DNA of 64,000 nucleotides, taken from CBDDFQ01 sp965227035 (GTDB lineage Bacteria; Pseudomonadota; Gammaproteobacteria; Burkholderiales; Burkholderiaceae_C). A program made the position numbers and the translations under genes. Positions 51,270 through 61,252 of the stretch are shown piece by piece; the stretch's first letter is position 1; the number at the start of each line of letters is the position of its first letter. The notes under the pieces were generated by a model. It worked only from the letters and a program-made list of their open reading frames with translations. It was not told the origin of the DNA and did not search any database. Where the stretch lies: the NCBI GenBank assembly GCA_965227035.1, contig OZ245724.1, positions 1,798,001 to 1,862,000 on the forward strand. Reading direction: 5' to 3'.

Positions 51270-54022
51270 CGAATCTCTTCCGGTACAGGCATGGAGGGCG
51301 GCGTGCCGAGTGGCAAGGTAAACCAGAATTTTGCACCGTGATTGCCAGGTTGGTTGCTTGCACCGGACGCGCCAGATGCAGACGCTTTGTTCTGCACCCC
51401 AATTTTTCCGCCATGCGCTTCGACGATCGCCCGGCATATTGCGAGGCCCAAACCTACGCCCGAAATAGCGGACTCCCTGTCGCCTCGCGTGAACTTCTCG
51501 AACAGATTTTCTTCGCGTCCGTTTGATAGCGTGGCAGGCAGACCAGGACCGTTGTCGCTCACGCTCACCACCATGTTGGCCCCCTCGACTCGAGCCGAAA
51601 CGGTTACCAGACTGTCTGCAGGTGTGTACTTCGAAGCGTTTTCAAGCAGGTTGGCCAGCACGCGTTCCAGCAACACCGAATCGATTTCAATGAACGGCAA
51701 ATCCGCTGGCAAGTCGATCTCGACTCGATGTTTCGCAATCGCACTCTTCACCGATCGCAGCGCGCTGCCCACCACTTCCTCTATCGGCTGCCATTGCTTG
51801 TTCAGGCGAACGTTCCCGCTTTCGAGGCGTGCCATGTCGAGCAGGTTGTTCACCATCGCGTTCATGCGTCGGGCCTCGAAGCTGATGCCCTGCGCTGTCT
51901 CGCGCTGATCGCGCAGCGACTCGGGCAAGCTGGCAACCAGCATGTCCGACAAACCGTACAAGGCCGCAAGCGGTGTACGGAGGTCGTGCGACAGCGTAGA
52001 CAGCAAGGAGTTGCGCAAGCGCTCCGATTCGATCTGCACCGTCGCCTGGCGCGCCACATCGACGTAATGCACCCGTTCGATCGCTACTGCCGACAGCGCC
52101 GCGAATGTTTCCAGCTGGGTTCGCTGCTCCGGCACCATCAGCAAGCGGGGCTCGTCGGGCCGGACTGCCAGAACGCCACGGGTCCTCATCGAGGCTTTGA
52201 GCGGCAGATAAAGCCACGGACTGCCCGGCAAAGTATCAGTGCCCGTACCGGCAGGCTCGTTGTGATCGAGCGCCCATTGGGCAGTGCCAAGATCCAAGGC
52301 CGTCTCGCCCTCGACGTCGGACGGAGGTTGCAGGCGCTCGTCCATGTCCAGCAAAAAGACTTTTGCCTTCGCGTGAAATTCGCGAGATATCGCCTTCTCG
52401 GCAATCTCGACGCACTGTTCGGTGGTCAGCACGCTGGACAAATCTCGCGCTACTTCGAAAAGCGCTCGCGATCTCGACTCACGGTGCGACGCAATTCGCG
52501 CCTGATAACGGAGACCTGCAGTGAGTTGCCCGATGACCAGACCGACGATCAACATGACTGCGAAGGTCAGCAGATATTGCGCGTCGGACACGGCGAAAGA
52601 GAGTTGAGGAGCGACGCAGAAATAGTCGAAAGCCGCGACGTTCAGGAAGGCGGAAAGTACGGCGGGACCGCGTCCGAACTTGACCGCGACGAACACGACT
52701 GCCAGCAGGAACACCATGACGATATTCGGCAGTTCGAAGATGCCGCGCATCGGTATGACTGCAAGCGTGGTCAAACCGCAAATGGCAGCTGCCCAGATGA
52801 AACTCGACCAGTTGATCGAGGTCTGGTCGTGCCGTTCGCCACGCGATCTGGTGCCAGAGATCGGGACTTCCTGAGCACGCTGATCGACGCCAACCTCGAT
52901 CAGGTCGAACTCAGGGGCAAGTTCGGCAAGACGCCTTCCGAGGGTTTCGCGCTGCCACCATCCGCGCGCCTTGTTGTGCCCCATCATCAACTTCGACAAG
53001 TTGTGATGTCGCGCGTGTTCGACCAGTGCGCTGGGTACATCCTGCGACGCGAGGACTGCGGTGGTCGCTCCAAGTTCTTCGGCCAGCCGTACGGTCCGCA
53101 GAATGCTCTCGCGCTTGGCGTTATCGAGTCGCTGAAGCTTCGGCGTTTCCACGTACACCGCATGCCAGGCGACCCCCAGCTGCTGCGCCAGACGAGCCGC
53201 ACTTCGCACCACATGATCGTTACCAGATTGCGGCCCGATGCAGCACAACAGGGCCGCTTCGGTTTTCCATACCGGCGTGATCGACTGATCAAGTCGATAC
53301 GCCTGCACATCGTCTTCGATCCGGTCTGCCGTTCGGCGCAGCGCGAGCTCGCGCAGTGCCATCAGATTGCCTTTTCGGAAGAAGTTGTGCGCCGCACGTT
53401 CGGCCTGCGCGGGCGCGTAGATCTTTCCGGCTTTGAGCCGATCTATCAACTCGTCGGACGAGGTATCGACCAGCACGACTTCATCTGCGCTATCGAAGAA
53501 AGTATCCGGCAATGTCTCGTAGACCCGAATGCCGGTGATGCCGCCGACCACGTCGTTCAGGCTTTCGAGATGCTGCACGTTCACTGTGGTGAACACATCG
53601 ATGCCAGCGTCGAGCAACTCCTCCACGTCCTGCCACCGCTTCGGATGACGGGAACCGGGCGCATTGCTATGCGCGAGCTCGTCGACCAGGATCAGCGTAG
53701 GTCGGCGTGCTAATGCGCCATCGAGGTCGAATTCGGGCAGCGTTCGCTCGCGCGACTTCAGTTGTGCTGGCGGCAACACATCGAGACCGGCCAGTTGAGT
53801 CGCGGTATCGACTCGTCCATGAGTCTCGACCACGCCGACGATCACATCGACTCCGCGAAGCTTGAGCGCTTTTGCGGCGGCAAGCATGGCGAAGGTCTTG
53901 CCTACGCCTGCGGAAGATCCAAAGTAAATGCGCAGCTTGCCGCGCGAATCGCGTGACTCGCGGTCACGCAATTGCGCCAGCAACTCATCGGGATCGGGTC
54001 TATCGCTGCGGCTTTGGTTCAT
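51266..54022 (-). CDS. kdpD: KdpD sensor histidine kinase
   Basis: 918 aa. The N-terminal KdpD domain with Walker-like GVGKTFAML binds ATP and is followed by a USP domain (GAT..DVPSALVEHARHHNLSKLMMG..). Four close membrane helices (about 400-500), a GAF region and the HisKA/HATPase kinase come next, with LSTLSHDLRTPLAAL as H-box. G-boxes DNGPGLP and GVGLGLAIC are present. It senses low K+ and phosphorylates KdpE. It starts 9 bp after kdpC. Confidence 0.95.
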   Translation of the reverse strand: MNQSRSDRPDPDELLAQLRDRESRDSRGKLRIYFGSSAGVGKTFAMLAAAKALKLRGVDVIVGVVETHGRVDTATQLAGLDVLPPAQLKSRERTLPEFDLDGALARRPTLILVDELAHSNAPGSRHPKRWQDVEELLDAGIDVFTTVNVQHLESLNDVVGGITGIRVYETLPDTFFDSADEVVLVDTSSDELIDRLKAGKIYAPAQAERAAHNFFRKGNLMALRELALRRTADRIEDDVQAYRLDQSITPVWKTEAALLCCIGPQSGNDHVVRSAARLAQQLGVAWHAVYVETPKLQRLDNAKRESILRTVRLAEELGATTAVLASQDVPSALVEHARHHNLSKLMMGHNKARGWWQRETLGRRLAELAPEFDLIEVGVDQRAQEVPISGTRSRGERHDQTSINWSSFIWAAAICGLTTLAVIPMRGIFELPNIVMVFLLAVVFVAVKFGRGPAVLSAFLNVAAFDYFCVAPQLSFAVSDAQYLLTFAVMLIVGLVIGQLTAGLRYQARIASHRESRSRALFEVARDLSSVLTTEQCVEIAEKAISREFHAKAKVFLLDMDERLQPPSDVEGETALDLGTAQWALDHNEPAGTGTDTLPGSPWLYLPLKASMRTRGVLAVRPDEPRLLMVPEQRTQLETFAALSAVAIERVHYVDVARQATVQIESERLRNSLLSTLSHDLRTPLAALYGLSDMLVASLPESLRDQRETAQGISFEARRMNAMVNNLLDMARLESGNVRLNKQWQPIEEVVGSALRSVKSAIAKHRVEIDLPADLPFIEIDSVLLERVLANLLENASKYTPADSLVTVSARVEGANMVVSVSDNGPGLPATLSNGREENLFEKFTRGDRESAISGVGLGLAICRAIVEAHGGKIGVQNKASASGASGASNQPGNHGAKFWFTLPLGTPPSMPVPEEIR

Positions 54023-54031
54023 TCTTGGTTT

Positions 54032-54685
54032 TCAGACGTCTGCGATGGAGATGGTAGTCCCTGTTGCGCCGGTTGCGCCCCCAGTTCCTACCCCGGCTCC
54101 GCTTTTCAGCGTCTGCAACTCCAGGTTGAGTTCCAGCACGTTCACCCGTTTTTCACCGATGAAATTGAGGAAGTGGTGCTGGGTGTGTTTGTCGACAAGC
54201 GCCTTCACCTGCTCGATAGAGACGCCACGCAAACGCGCGATTCGCGCGGCCTGATACATCGCGCCGGCATAGCTGATCTGCGGGTCCAGTCCACTGGCAG
54301 ACGCTGTCACGAGATCTACCGGGATGGGCGCGGTGTTGCCTGGATCGGCAGCGCGGTAGGCATCGACCCGGGCTTTCACCGCCTCTATCAATGCCGGGTT
54401 GGTCGGGCCCAGATTCGAGCCACCGGACGACGCGGCGTTGTAGGACATCGGCGAAGTTGCCGATAGGCGACCCCAGAAGTTTTTCTGATCGGAAAAGTTC
54501 TGTCCGATCAAGGACGATCCGACGACCTTGCCGTCTCGCTCGATCAAGCTACCCGCAGCCTGATGCGGAAACGCCACCTTAGCGATACCGGTGACAGCTG
54601 CCGGATAGATGACGCCGGTAACGAGGGTCAGGGCCGTGAACACAACGACAGCGGGACGCAGTGTCGAAACAATGATGGAAGCCAT
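54032..54685 (-). CDS. kdpC: KdpC, K+-ATPase inner-membrane subunit
   Basis: 217 aa. One N-terminal membrane helix (STLRPAVVVFTALTLVTGVIYP) is followed by the conserved FWGRLSATSPMSYNAASSGGSNLGPTN region (quoted only as FWGRLSATS and SGGSNLGPTN), a DLVTASASGLDPQIS block and a helical C-terminus. It stabilises ATP binding by KdpB. A short C-terminal Gly/Ala/Thr extension (GVGTGGATGATGTT) is extra to E. coli KdpC. Confidence 0.95.
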   Translation of the reverse strand: MASIIVSTLRPAVVVFTALTLVTGVIYPAAVTGIAKVAFPHQAAGSLIERDGKVVGSSLIGQNFSDQKNFWGRLSATSPMSYNAASSGGSNLGPTNPALIEAVKARVDAYRAADPGNTAPIPVDLVTASASGLDPQISYAGAMYQAARIARLRGVSIEQVKALVDKHTQHHFLNFIGEKRVNVLELNLELQTLKSGAGVGTGGATGATGTTISIADV

Positions 54686-54711
54686 AGGTTCCTCTTTTCT
54701 TTAAATTAGTT

Positions 54712-56829
54712 TCAGAGCAGGCCGGTAGCGGCAAGCACCATGTCGATCAGCTTGATGCCGACGAAGGGCACGATCAGTCCACCCACGCCGTAAATCAACA
54801 CGTTCCTGCGCAGCAATGCGGAGGCACCGATGGCCCGGTATTTCACGCCTTTCAGCGCCAGCGGAATCAGGAAAATGATGATGATCGCGTTGAAGATGAC
54901 CGCCGCGAGAATGGCCGACGAGGGGCTGTGCAGTCCCATCACGTCTAGCGCTTTTAGCTGCGGATAGGTGGTGGCGAACGCCGCAGGAATGATCGCGAAA
55001 TACTTCGCCACATCGTTGGCAATCGAGAATGTGGTGAGCGATCCGCGTGTCATCAGGAGCTGCTTGCCGGTTTCCACGATTTCCAGCAGCTTGGTCGGAT
55101 TCGAATCGAGATCGACCATGTTCCCGGCTTCCTTCGCGGCTTGCGTTCCGGTGTTCATCGCTACTGCAACGTCTGCCTGAGCAAGAGCGGGCGCGTCGTT
55201 GGTGCCGTCGCCGGTCATCGCGACCAGGCGACCTTCGCTTTGGTATTCGCGAATCAATGCCAGCTTGGCTTCGGGAGTTGCCTCTGCAAGGAAATCATCG
55301 ACGCCGGCTTCTGCCGCAATAGCTGCTGCTGTGAGTTTGTTGTCGCCGGTGATCATGATGGTCTTGATGCCCATCTGGCGAAGTTCGGCGAATCGTTCCT
55401 TGATGCCGCCTTTCACGATGTCTTTGAGTTCCACGACACCGAGAGCCTGAGCTCCGTCGGACACCACCAGCGGTGTGCTGCCCCGACGCGAAACTTCTTC
55501 AACAGTTTTCTGCAGTTCGGCAGGCCACGTACCACCCAACGACTCGATGTGCTTACGGATCGCGTCACCGGCACCCTTGCGAATCTGACGCGTCTTGCCC
55601 TCGATGGAGAGATCGACACCGCTCATGCGAGTCTGCGCGGTGAACGCGACGAAGTCCGCATTGAGACCCGCCATTTCGCGTTCACGCAGATTGAATTTCT
55701 GCTTGGCCAGCACGACGATGCTGCGACCTTCCGGCGTTTCATCGGCAAGAGATGCGAGCTGGGCCGCATCGGCCAGTGCCTGTTCGGTGCAACCGGCCGA
55801 CGAGTGGAACGACGATGCCTGCCGATTGCCGAGCGTGATCGTGCCGGTCTTGTCGAGCATCAGCACATCCACGTCGCCAGCGGCTTCGACTGCGCGGCCC
55901 GAAGTTGCAATCACATTCGCCTGCATCATGCGGCTCATGCCGGCGACGCCGATGGCAGATAGCAACGCACCGATGGTGGTCGGAATCAGGCAGACCAGCA
56001 GCGCGATCAGTGTCGTGATGGTGACTGCGGTTCCGGATTTCGCCATGTCGACTCCGAAGATGGACATCGGCAACAGCGTGACGACCACCACGAGGAACAC
56101 GATGGTCAGCGCGACTAGCAGAATGTTCAGTGCGATTTCGTTCGGAGTCTTCTGACGCTTGGCGCCTTCGACCATCGAGATCATGCGATCGAGGAACGAC
56201 TCGCCCGGGTTCACCGAGATCTTGATCACCAGCCAGTCGGACAACACCCGCGTGCCACCGGTGACCGATGAAAAATCGCCACCTGATTCACGAATGACAG
56301 GAGCCGACTCGCCCGTGATTGCGCTTTCGTCTACCGATGCCACGCCTTCGATGACTTCACCGTCCAGGGGAATCACGTCGCCGGCTTCCACCAGAACCAC
56401 GATTCCCTTGCGCAGGGATTCCGCTTCGATCGGGATCCACGATGAACCGTGATGAGGCTGTTGAAGACGCTTGCCGATGACGCGGCGTTTCATGCCGCGA
56501 AGCGATGCGGCTTGCGCTTTGCTGCGGCCTTCCGCCATGGCTTCCGCGAAGTTCGCGAAGAGCACGGTAAACCAGAGCCACAGTGCGATGGCAAGAATGA
56601 ATCCGGCTGGCGCCTCACCGTCGCCGCCCATCGCCTGAATCCAGAGAATGGTCGTGATGATGCTTCCGACGTACACCACGAACATCACCGGATTGCGCCA
56701 CTGAACACGCGGGCTCAATTTCGCGAAGGATGCGTAGATGGCAGGCATCAACAGCTTGGGATCCATCAAGGAGAACGAGTTGGAAGACTCGCCCGACTTG
56801 TTGGGTTTGTTCGATTTCGTATTGGACAT
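54712..56829 (-). CDS. kdpB: KdpB, P-type ATPase catalytic subunit
   Basis: 705 aa from ATG 56829. Catalytic Asp is in LMLDKTGTITLG; the ATP-binding region has KGAGDAIRKH, the TGES motif of the actuator domain is in AITGESAPV, and the hinge is TGDGTNDAPAL. It couples ATP hydrolysis to K+ uptake through KdpA. It lies between kdpA (32 bp) and kdpC (26 bp). Confidence 0.96.
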   Translation of the reverse strand: MSNTKSNKPNKSGESSNSFSLMDPKLLMPAIYASFAKLSPRVQWRNPVMFVVYVGSIITTILWIQAMGGDGEAPAGFILAIALWLWFTVLFANFAEAMAEGRSKAQAASLRGMKRRVIGKRLQQPHHGSSWIPIEAESLRKGIVVLVEAGDVIPLDGEVIEGVASVDESAITGESAPVIRESGGDFSSVTGGTRVLSDWLVIKISVNPGESFLDRMISMVEGAKRQKTPNEIALNILLVALTIVFLVVVVTLLPMSIFGVDMAKSGTAVTITTLIALLVCLIPTTIGALLSAIGVAGMSRMMQANVIATSGRAVEAAGDVDVLMLDKTGTITLGNRQASSFHSSAGCTEQALADAAQLASLADETPEGRSIVVLAKQKFNLREREMAGLNADFVAFTAQTRMSGVDLSIEGKTRQIRKGAGDAIRKHIESLGGTWPAELQKTVEEVSRRGSTPLVVSDGAQALGVVELKDIVKGGIKERFAELRQMGIKTIMITGDNKLTAAAIAAEAGVDDFLAEATPEAKLALIREYQSEGRLVAMTGDGTNDAPALAQADVAVAMNTGTQAAKEAGNMVDLDSNPTKLLEIVETGKQLLMTRGSLTTFSIANDVAKYFAIIPAAFATTYPQLKALDVMGLHSPSSAILAAVIFNAIIIIFLIPLALKGVKYRAIGASALLRRNVLIYGVGGLIVPFVGIKLIDMVLAATGLL

Positions 56830-56861
56830 GTGATCCACCCGATGGGTTTCAGTTACTCGTA

Positions 56862-58670
56862 TCACTTGGCACCCCACAACATGAAGTGCTCGACGACCGG
56901 GCCCAGCGCCAGTGCAGGCACGTAGTTGAGAAGACCGACAAGAAGGACGGTTCCGATCAGCAACAGCACGAACAGCGGGCCGTGTGTGGGCAGCGTTCCT
57001 GCGGTCACGTTCAGCCGCTTCTTGCTGGCCAGGTTGCCCGCAATGGCGAGCACCGGAACGATCACCGCAAAGCGTCCGAACCAGATCGCAACCGCGAGCA
57101 GCGTGTTGTAGAACGGCGTGTTGGCAGACAGCCCGGCAAAGGCGCTACCGTTGTTGTTGGCGGCAGATGTGAACGCGTAAAGGATCTCGGTGAAACCGTG
57201 CGGTCCAGGGTTGGCAATACCGGCGCGTCCAAAATCGGCAACGACTGCAATGGCCGTGCCGCCGAGCACGAGAATAGGCGTGGCGAGAATCGCGATCGAC
57301 GTCATTTTCATGTCGAACGATTCGATTTTCTTGCCCAGGTATTCGGGTGTGCGACCGATCATCAGACCCGCGATGAACACAGTGAGAATCGCAAAAATCA
57401 GCATGCCGTAGAGACCTGCTCCGACGCCACCGAACACGACCTCGCCAAGTTGCATCAGCACCAGAGGGACCGCACCGCCGATAGGCGTCATCGAATCATG
57501 CATGCCAGTGACTGCACCTACGGAAGCAGAGGTGGTGATGACGGTGAAGAGTGAAGTCGCATTGATGCCGAAGCGAGTTTCTTTGCCTTCCATGTTTCCG
57601 CCAGCCTGATTCGCTGAAGCCATTTGATCGATGCCCAGTGCAGCGAACTGCGGGTTACCGCCCTGCTCTGCCGGCGTTATGACGAGCACTGCAATTACGA
57701 AGAAAACGGTCATCGCGGCGAGCACTGCCCAGGATTGCCTCACATCGCCAACCATGCGGCCGAACGCAAAGACCAGAGCAGCAGGAATGAGGAACATCGA
57801 CAGCATCTGCAGGAAGTTGCTGATGGGAGTCGGATTTTCGTAAGGGTGAGCCGAGTTGGCGTTGAAGAATCCGCCGCCGTTGGTGCCCAGCATCTTGATA
57901 GCTTCCTGCGAAGCCACCGGACCCATTGCAAGTTGTTGGGTCGATGCCTTTTGCGGCTCGGTGACCGCATTACCTGCTGCATCCTTGACCGGATCGCCTT
58001 TTGCATCGAGCTTGGGCGCTTGGTACTCGTTTACCTCGAGAGTCGTCGCCTCTTTGTAGGTGTCGAAGTTCTGGATCACGCCCTGTCCGACCAATACCAG
58101 CGAGAACACGAATGCGAGCGGCAGCAGCAGATACAAGGTGACGCGAGCGATGTCGGCCCACAAGTTGCCGACTACGCCAGTCGACCGTGAGGCAAATCCG
58201 CGAATCAGAACGAACACCACGACGATGCCGGTTGCAGCCGAGAAGAAGTTCTGCACCGTGAGCGCGAGCATCTGCGTCAGATAACTCATCGTCGATTCAC
58301 CGCCGTAGCCCTGCCAGTTGGTGTTGGTCACGAAGCTGATGGCCGTGTTGAAGGATGAATCAGGACTCACCGCCGCAAAGCCTTGCGGGTTGAGTCCAAG
58401 CACTGCCTGCAAGCGTTGCAGCGCGTAGACCACCAGAACACCGACGAGGTTGAACACGATCAGGCCGACGGCGTAGGACTTCCAGTTCATGCTTTCGTCG
58501 GCATGTACGCCGGCAACGCGGTAAAGAAGCAGCTCCACTTTGCGCACCGGCATCAGCCAGCGCGGAATCGAGCCTTCGGCAATTCGTGTGAGCCATATGC
58601 CGAGAGGCCAGGCCGCAGCGATCAGGACTACGAGAAACACGATGAGTTGTGCGATGGATTGCGAGGTCAT
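56862..58670 (-). CDS. kdpA: KdpA, K+-translocating channel-like subunit
   Basis: 602 aa with ten or so membrane helices and the SKT-type pore loops: SFVTNTNWQGYGGES, MLGTNGGGFFNANSAHPYENP (core GTNGGGFFNAN) and SAANNNGSAFAGL. It forms the high-affinity K+ path. Stop-to-start spacing from kdpF is zero: KdpF TAA is directly next to this ATG. Confidence 0.95.
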   Translation of the reverse strand: MTSQSIAQLIVFLVVLIAAAWPLGIWLTRIAEGSIPRWLMPVRKVELLLYRVAGVHADESMNWKSYAVGLIVFNLVGVLVVYALQRLQAVLGLNPQGFAAVSPDSSFNTAISFVTNTNWQGYGGESTMSYLTQMLALTVQNFFSAATGIVVVFVLIRGFASRSTGVVGNLWADIARVTLYLLLPLAFVFSLVLVGQGVIQNFDTYKEATTLEVNEYQAPKLDAKGDPVKDAAGNAVTEPQKASTQQLAMGPVASQEAIKMLGTNGGGFFNANSAHPYENPTPISNFLQMLSMFLIPAALVFAFGRMVGDVRQSWAVLAAMTVFFVIAVLVITPAEQGGNPQFAALGIDQMASANQAGGNMEGKETRFGINATSLFTVITTSASVGAVTGMHDSMTPIGGAVPLVLMQLGEVVFGGVGAGLYGMLIFAILTVFIAGLMIGRTPEYLGKKIESFDMKMTSIAILATPILVLGGTAIAVVADFGRAGIANPGPHGFTEILYAFTSAANNNGSAFAGLSANTPFYNTLLAVAIWFGRFAVIVPVLAIAGNLASKKRLNVTAGTLPTHGPLFVLLLIGTVLLVGLLNYVPALALGPVVEHFMLWGAK

Positions 58671-58760
58671 TTAAAACTCCTCTGCGTTGAACAACGCAAT
58701 GACGAGATAGACCAGAAGTCCGAGGGCGGTCGTGCCGCCGAGGTAGTAAAGCCACATCAT
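58671..58760 (-). CDS. kdpF: KdpF small membrane subunit
   Basis: 29 aa from the ATGATG at 58760. Single hydrophobic helix (LGGTTALGLLVYLVIALF) with a short acidic tail NAEEF, the size and build of KdpF. It stabilises the KdpABC complex in the membrane. ATG overlaps the preceding small gene as ATGA. Confidence 0.92.
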   Translation of the reverse strand: MMWLYYLGGTTALGLLVYLVIALFNAEEF

Positions 58761-58867
58761 TTGCCGCTCCTCGCTTCGCCCTTTGACCGGAGTCGGTCAC
58801 ATGCGGCGATGAGCCCGAAAATTGCCGCAGCCATGACGGCGATGGCCCCTAAAAACATGAAATCCAT
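58757..58867 (-). CDS. 36-aa membrane peptide preceding kdpF
   Basis: From ATG 58867 to a stop overlapping the kdpF start. Hydrophobic core FMFLGAIAVMAAAIFGLIAA, then a positively charged tail CDRLRSKGEARSGK. It is the first gene of the kdp operon. Comparable short peptides stand before kdpF in other Betaproteobacteria, by my recollection. A further small Kdp subunit or a translational leader is possible. Confidence 0.75.
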   Translation of the reverse strand: MDFMFLGAIAVMAAAIFGLIAACDRLRSKGEARSGK

Positions 58868-58927
58868 ACAGTCCTCGCAATGAAAAATTCCAGTGCTTGA
58901 ACGGTAATTTCAGGGCGCTTAAATAGG

Positions 58928-58954
58928 CGTATAGGTTTCGGGAGGGGGTATCAA
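58928..58954 (-). promoter_or_regulatory. Candidate kdp promoter
   Basis: TTGATA and TATACG spaced 15 bp on the minus strand, 61 bp before the first kdp codon. Spacing is short of the optimum. A KdpE site near TTTACG (about 58960) is conceivable but not clear. Confidence 0.35.
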
Positions 58955-59017
58955 GATTGCGTAAAGATGCCGGTGCTGACGCCGCGCAAAGCACGAGCGC
59001 TCACGGCTACTGTCGAG

Positions 59018-60199
59018 TCAGACCAGTGCTGGAGAAGTGCGAAGCAGGGAGCTATCGATGGCTTCGATGCTTCCGATGCCGCAGAGGTGAAGCGTTTTGG
59101 ACATCTCGTCTCTAAAAATCGATAGGGCGCGTGTTGCTCCTTCTTCGCCGCCGGCGCATACACCCCACAAAAGCGGCCTCCCGACGAGCACACCGGTCGC
59201 CCCGAGAGCGCGAGCCTTCACGATGTCCGCCCCTCGCCGGATTCCTCCGTCGACCCAGACTTCGGCCCTTCCGCCAACGGCCTGAACCACCTCCGGCAGC
59301 ACAGAAACAGGCGATGGCGCACTGTCGAGTTGACGGCCCCCGTGATTCGAAACTATCACTGCATCGCACCCGTGCTCGACTGCACGCAGAGCGTCTTCCG
59401 GGTGCAATACGCCTTTGATCAGCAGTTTGCCCTTCCATTGGCTGCGAATTGACGCGAGATCGCTCCAGCGAAAAGACATATCGAACTCGCCGCCCACCGA
59501 CGATGCGTTAGAAGACGATCGCGCCAGGGAATGCGCAGTCGAATCGTCCCCAGTCAGTTGCGCCAGATTTTCCAGCGTGGGCACGCCGCGAATCAACATG
59601 TCCAGAGCCCAGCGCGGGCGCATTGCAAATCCCAGCATATTGCGAGGGGTGAAGCGAAACGGCATCGCAAAATCGTTCCGCAGATCACGCTCACGCTTTC
59701 CACCTACCGGGACGTCGACCGTCACCACCAGTGCTTCGTATCCAGCTGCCTGGGCGCGCTGCACCAATTTTTCCGATACCTCTCGACGGCGCAATGGGTA
59801 GAGCTGAAACCACAGTCGTCCCCCCGCATCCGACGCAATCCGTTCGATCGACGCGGTACCGGTGGTGGACAGCACGTATGGCACCCGCGCAACGGCTGCT
59901 GCGCGAGCCAGCTCGAGGTCGCCACCTCGGCGGCCGAAACCGACCGCCCCCATGGGCGCTATCGCAAGAGGCATTCCTGCGGGAGCACCTAGAAGGCGGG
60001 ATTCAAGCTGCACATCGCTCACTCCTGCAAGAATTCTAGGAACGAGCTCGAGACGACCGAACGCTGCGCGATTGCGATGCATGCAAGCCTCGTCTTCTGC
60101 ACCGCCAGCATAAAAGTCATACACCGCACGGGCCAGCTTCCTGCTGGCAAGACGCTCGAGATCATCGATAGAAAAAGCGCGCTTCAATGACCTCTGCAT
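59018..60199 (-). CDS. FMN-dependent alpha-hydroxy-acid oxidase/dehydrogenase
   Basis: 393 aa. Catalytic His and Arg lie in IVSNHGGRQLDSAPS. Further motifs: YDFYAGGAEDEACMHRN at the N-terminus, LSTTGTASIE, FQLYPLRRR and VWVDGGIRRGADI for the FMN phosphate. This family includes lactate, mandelate and glycolate enzymes; which acid is used here cannot be told. It follows two TctC proteins on the same strand and is probably in one operon with them. Confidence 0.9.
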   Translation of the reverse strand: MQRSLKRAFSIDDLERLASRKLARAVYDFYAGGAEDEACMHRNRAAFGRLELVPRILAGVSDVQLESRLLGAPAGMPLAIAPMGAVGFGRRGGDLELARAAAVARVPYVLSTTGTASIERIASDAGGRLWFQLYPLRRREVSEKLVQRAQAAGYEALVVTVDVPVGGKRERDLRNDFAMPFRFTPRNMLGFAMRPRWALDMLIRGVPTLENLAQLTGDDSTAHSLARSSSNASSVGGEFDMSFRWSDLASIRSQWKGKLLIKGVLHPEDALRAVEHGCDAVIVSNHGGRQLDSAPSPVSVLPEVVQAVGGRAEVWVDGGIRRGADIVKARALGATGVLVGRPLLWGVCAGGEEGATRALSIFRDEMSKTLHLCGIGSIEAIDSSLLRTSPALV

Positions 60200-60220
60200 A
60201 GGATTAACGAGAGCCTCGCG

Positions 60221-61219
60221 TCACTTGCCCTGTGGATCTTTGGCCATACGAACCAAAGCTCCTGCCGACTCCCGATCGGTCCGCATGAACGTGGCGAATT
60301 CCTGGGGCGAATCCGGAGCAGGCTCGACGTATCTCGCTTCCATGAATTCGAGCATCTTCGGATCCCGGAACACGGCGTTGAAGTCGGCGTTCAACTTGGC
60401 AAGGATAGCGGGCGGTGTATTAGCAGGAGCGACCATGCCCCACCACGGGCGGCTGGGGAACCCTCCGAGTCCGGCTTCTTCCATGGTCTGTACCTGCGGC
60501 AGCATTTTCGAGCGTTGACCCGATGCCACTGCAACCGCCCTTATCTGACCGGCCTGAATAAGTCCGATGAAATTGCCCAAGCCCATTTGGGCCATCTGTA
60601 TTTCGCCTGCGGTAACCGCCGTTGCGATCGGGCCGCCGCCTTTATACGGAACGCCGATGATCTTGGTGCCCCACTCACGATTGAGCCATGCCACCATCAA
60701 TTCCTGCAGCGATCCTTCACCCAGCGTTCCCAGATTGGTACCGCTCGGATTGCGCTGGGCGTAGGTCTTCAGCTCGGCCACGTTTTGAACAGGAAGAGAT
60801 GCGGGCACGACCAGCCCTTCGGTCACGAAGAACAATCGGCCGATAGGCGCGAAATCCTTGGCCGGGTCGTAGGGCAACTTGTCGAACATGAAGGGGTTGA
60901 ACGATGTGATGGCGTGATAAACCGCGCAGATGGTGTAGCCGTCCGGCGCCGCCTTGGCACACGCCTCGGCACCGACGATTCCGCTTGCGCCGGGCCGGTT
61001 GTCGATGATGACTGGCTGACCCAGCTTTTGCTGCAGCGCGGGTGTTGCGCCGCGAAGCACCACATCGGTGACGCTGCCGGCTGCGATCGGCACGATGATG
61101 CGAATCGGCTTGTTCGGGTAGGCGCCTTGCGCATGCGCAACTGTCGCCGACATCACCGATGCTGCAAATACAGCGATGCATGTCAGTAGCCGGGGAAATT
61201 CTCTTTTTTGTCTCATCAT
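60221..61219 (-). CDS. Bug-family (TctC) periplasmic solute-binding protein
   Basis: 332 aa from ATG 61219 with GGAG upstream. A signal peptide (VFAASVMSATVAHAQ) precedes YPNKPIRIIVPIAAGSVTD, then IIDNRPGASG, VPYKGGGPIATA and the typical LPQVQTMEEAGLGG. It is a periplasmic carboxylate binder. It sits between the signal-less TctC-like protein and the 2-hydroxyacid oxidase, so the ligand may be a 2-hydroxy acid. Confidence 0.9.
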   Translation of the reverse strand: MMRQKREFPRLLTCIAVFAASVMSATVAHAQGAYPNKPIRIIVPIAAGSVTDVVLRGATPALQQKLGQPVIIDNRPGASGIVGAEACAKAAPDGYTICAVYHAITSFNPFMFDKLPYDPAKDFAPIGRLFFVTEGLVVPASLPVQNVAELKTYAQRNPSGTNLGTLGEGSLQELMVAWLNREWGTKIIGVPYKGGGPIATAVTAGEIQMAQMGLGNFIGLIQAGQIRAVAVASGQRSKMLPQVQTMEEAGLGGFPSRPWWGMVAPANTPPAILAKLNADFNAVFRDPKMLEFMEARYVEPAPDSPQEFATFMRTDRESAGALVRMAKDPQGK

Positions 61220-61252
61220 TTTTTGTCTCCGTTCCTGTAGTTTTTTAGAACC

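Noticed and set aside
51728..53713. 661-codon open frame on the plus strand opposite kdpD
   Set aside because: It is the antisense shadow of the high-GC kdpD gene. No domain, start signal or codon bias supports it; kdpD has all expected motifs.
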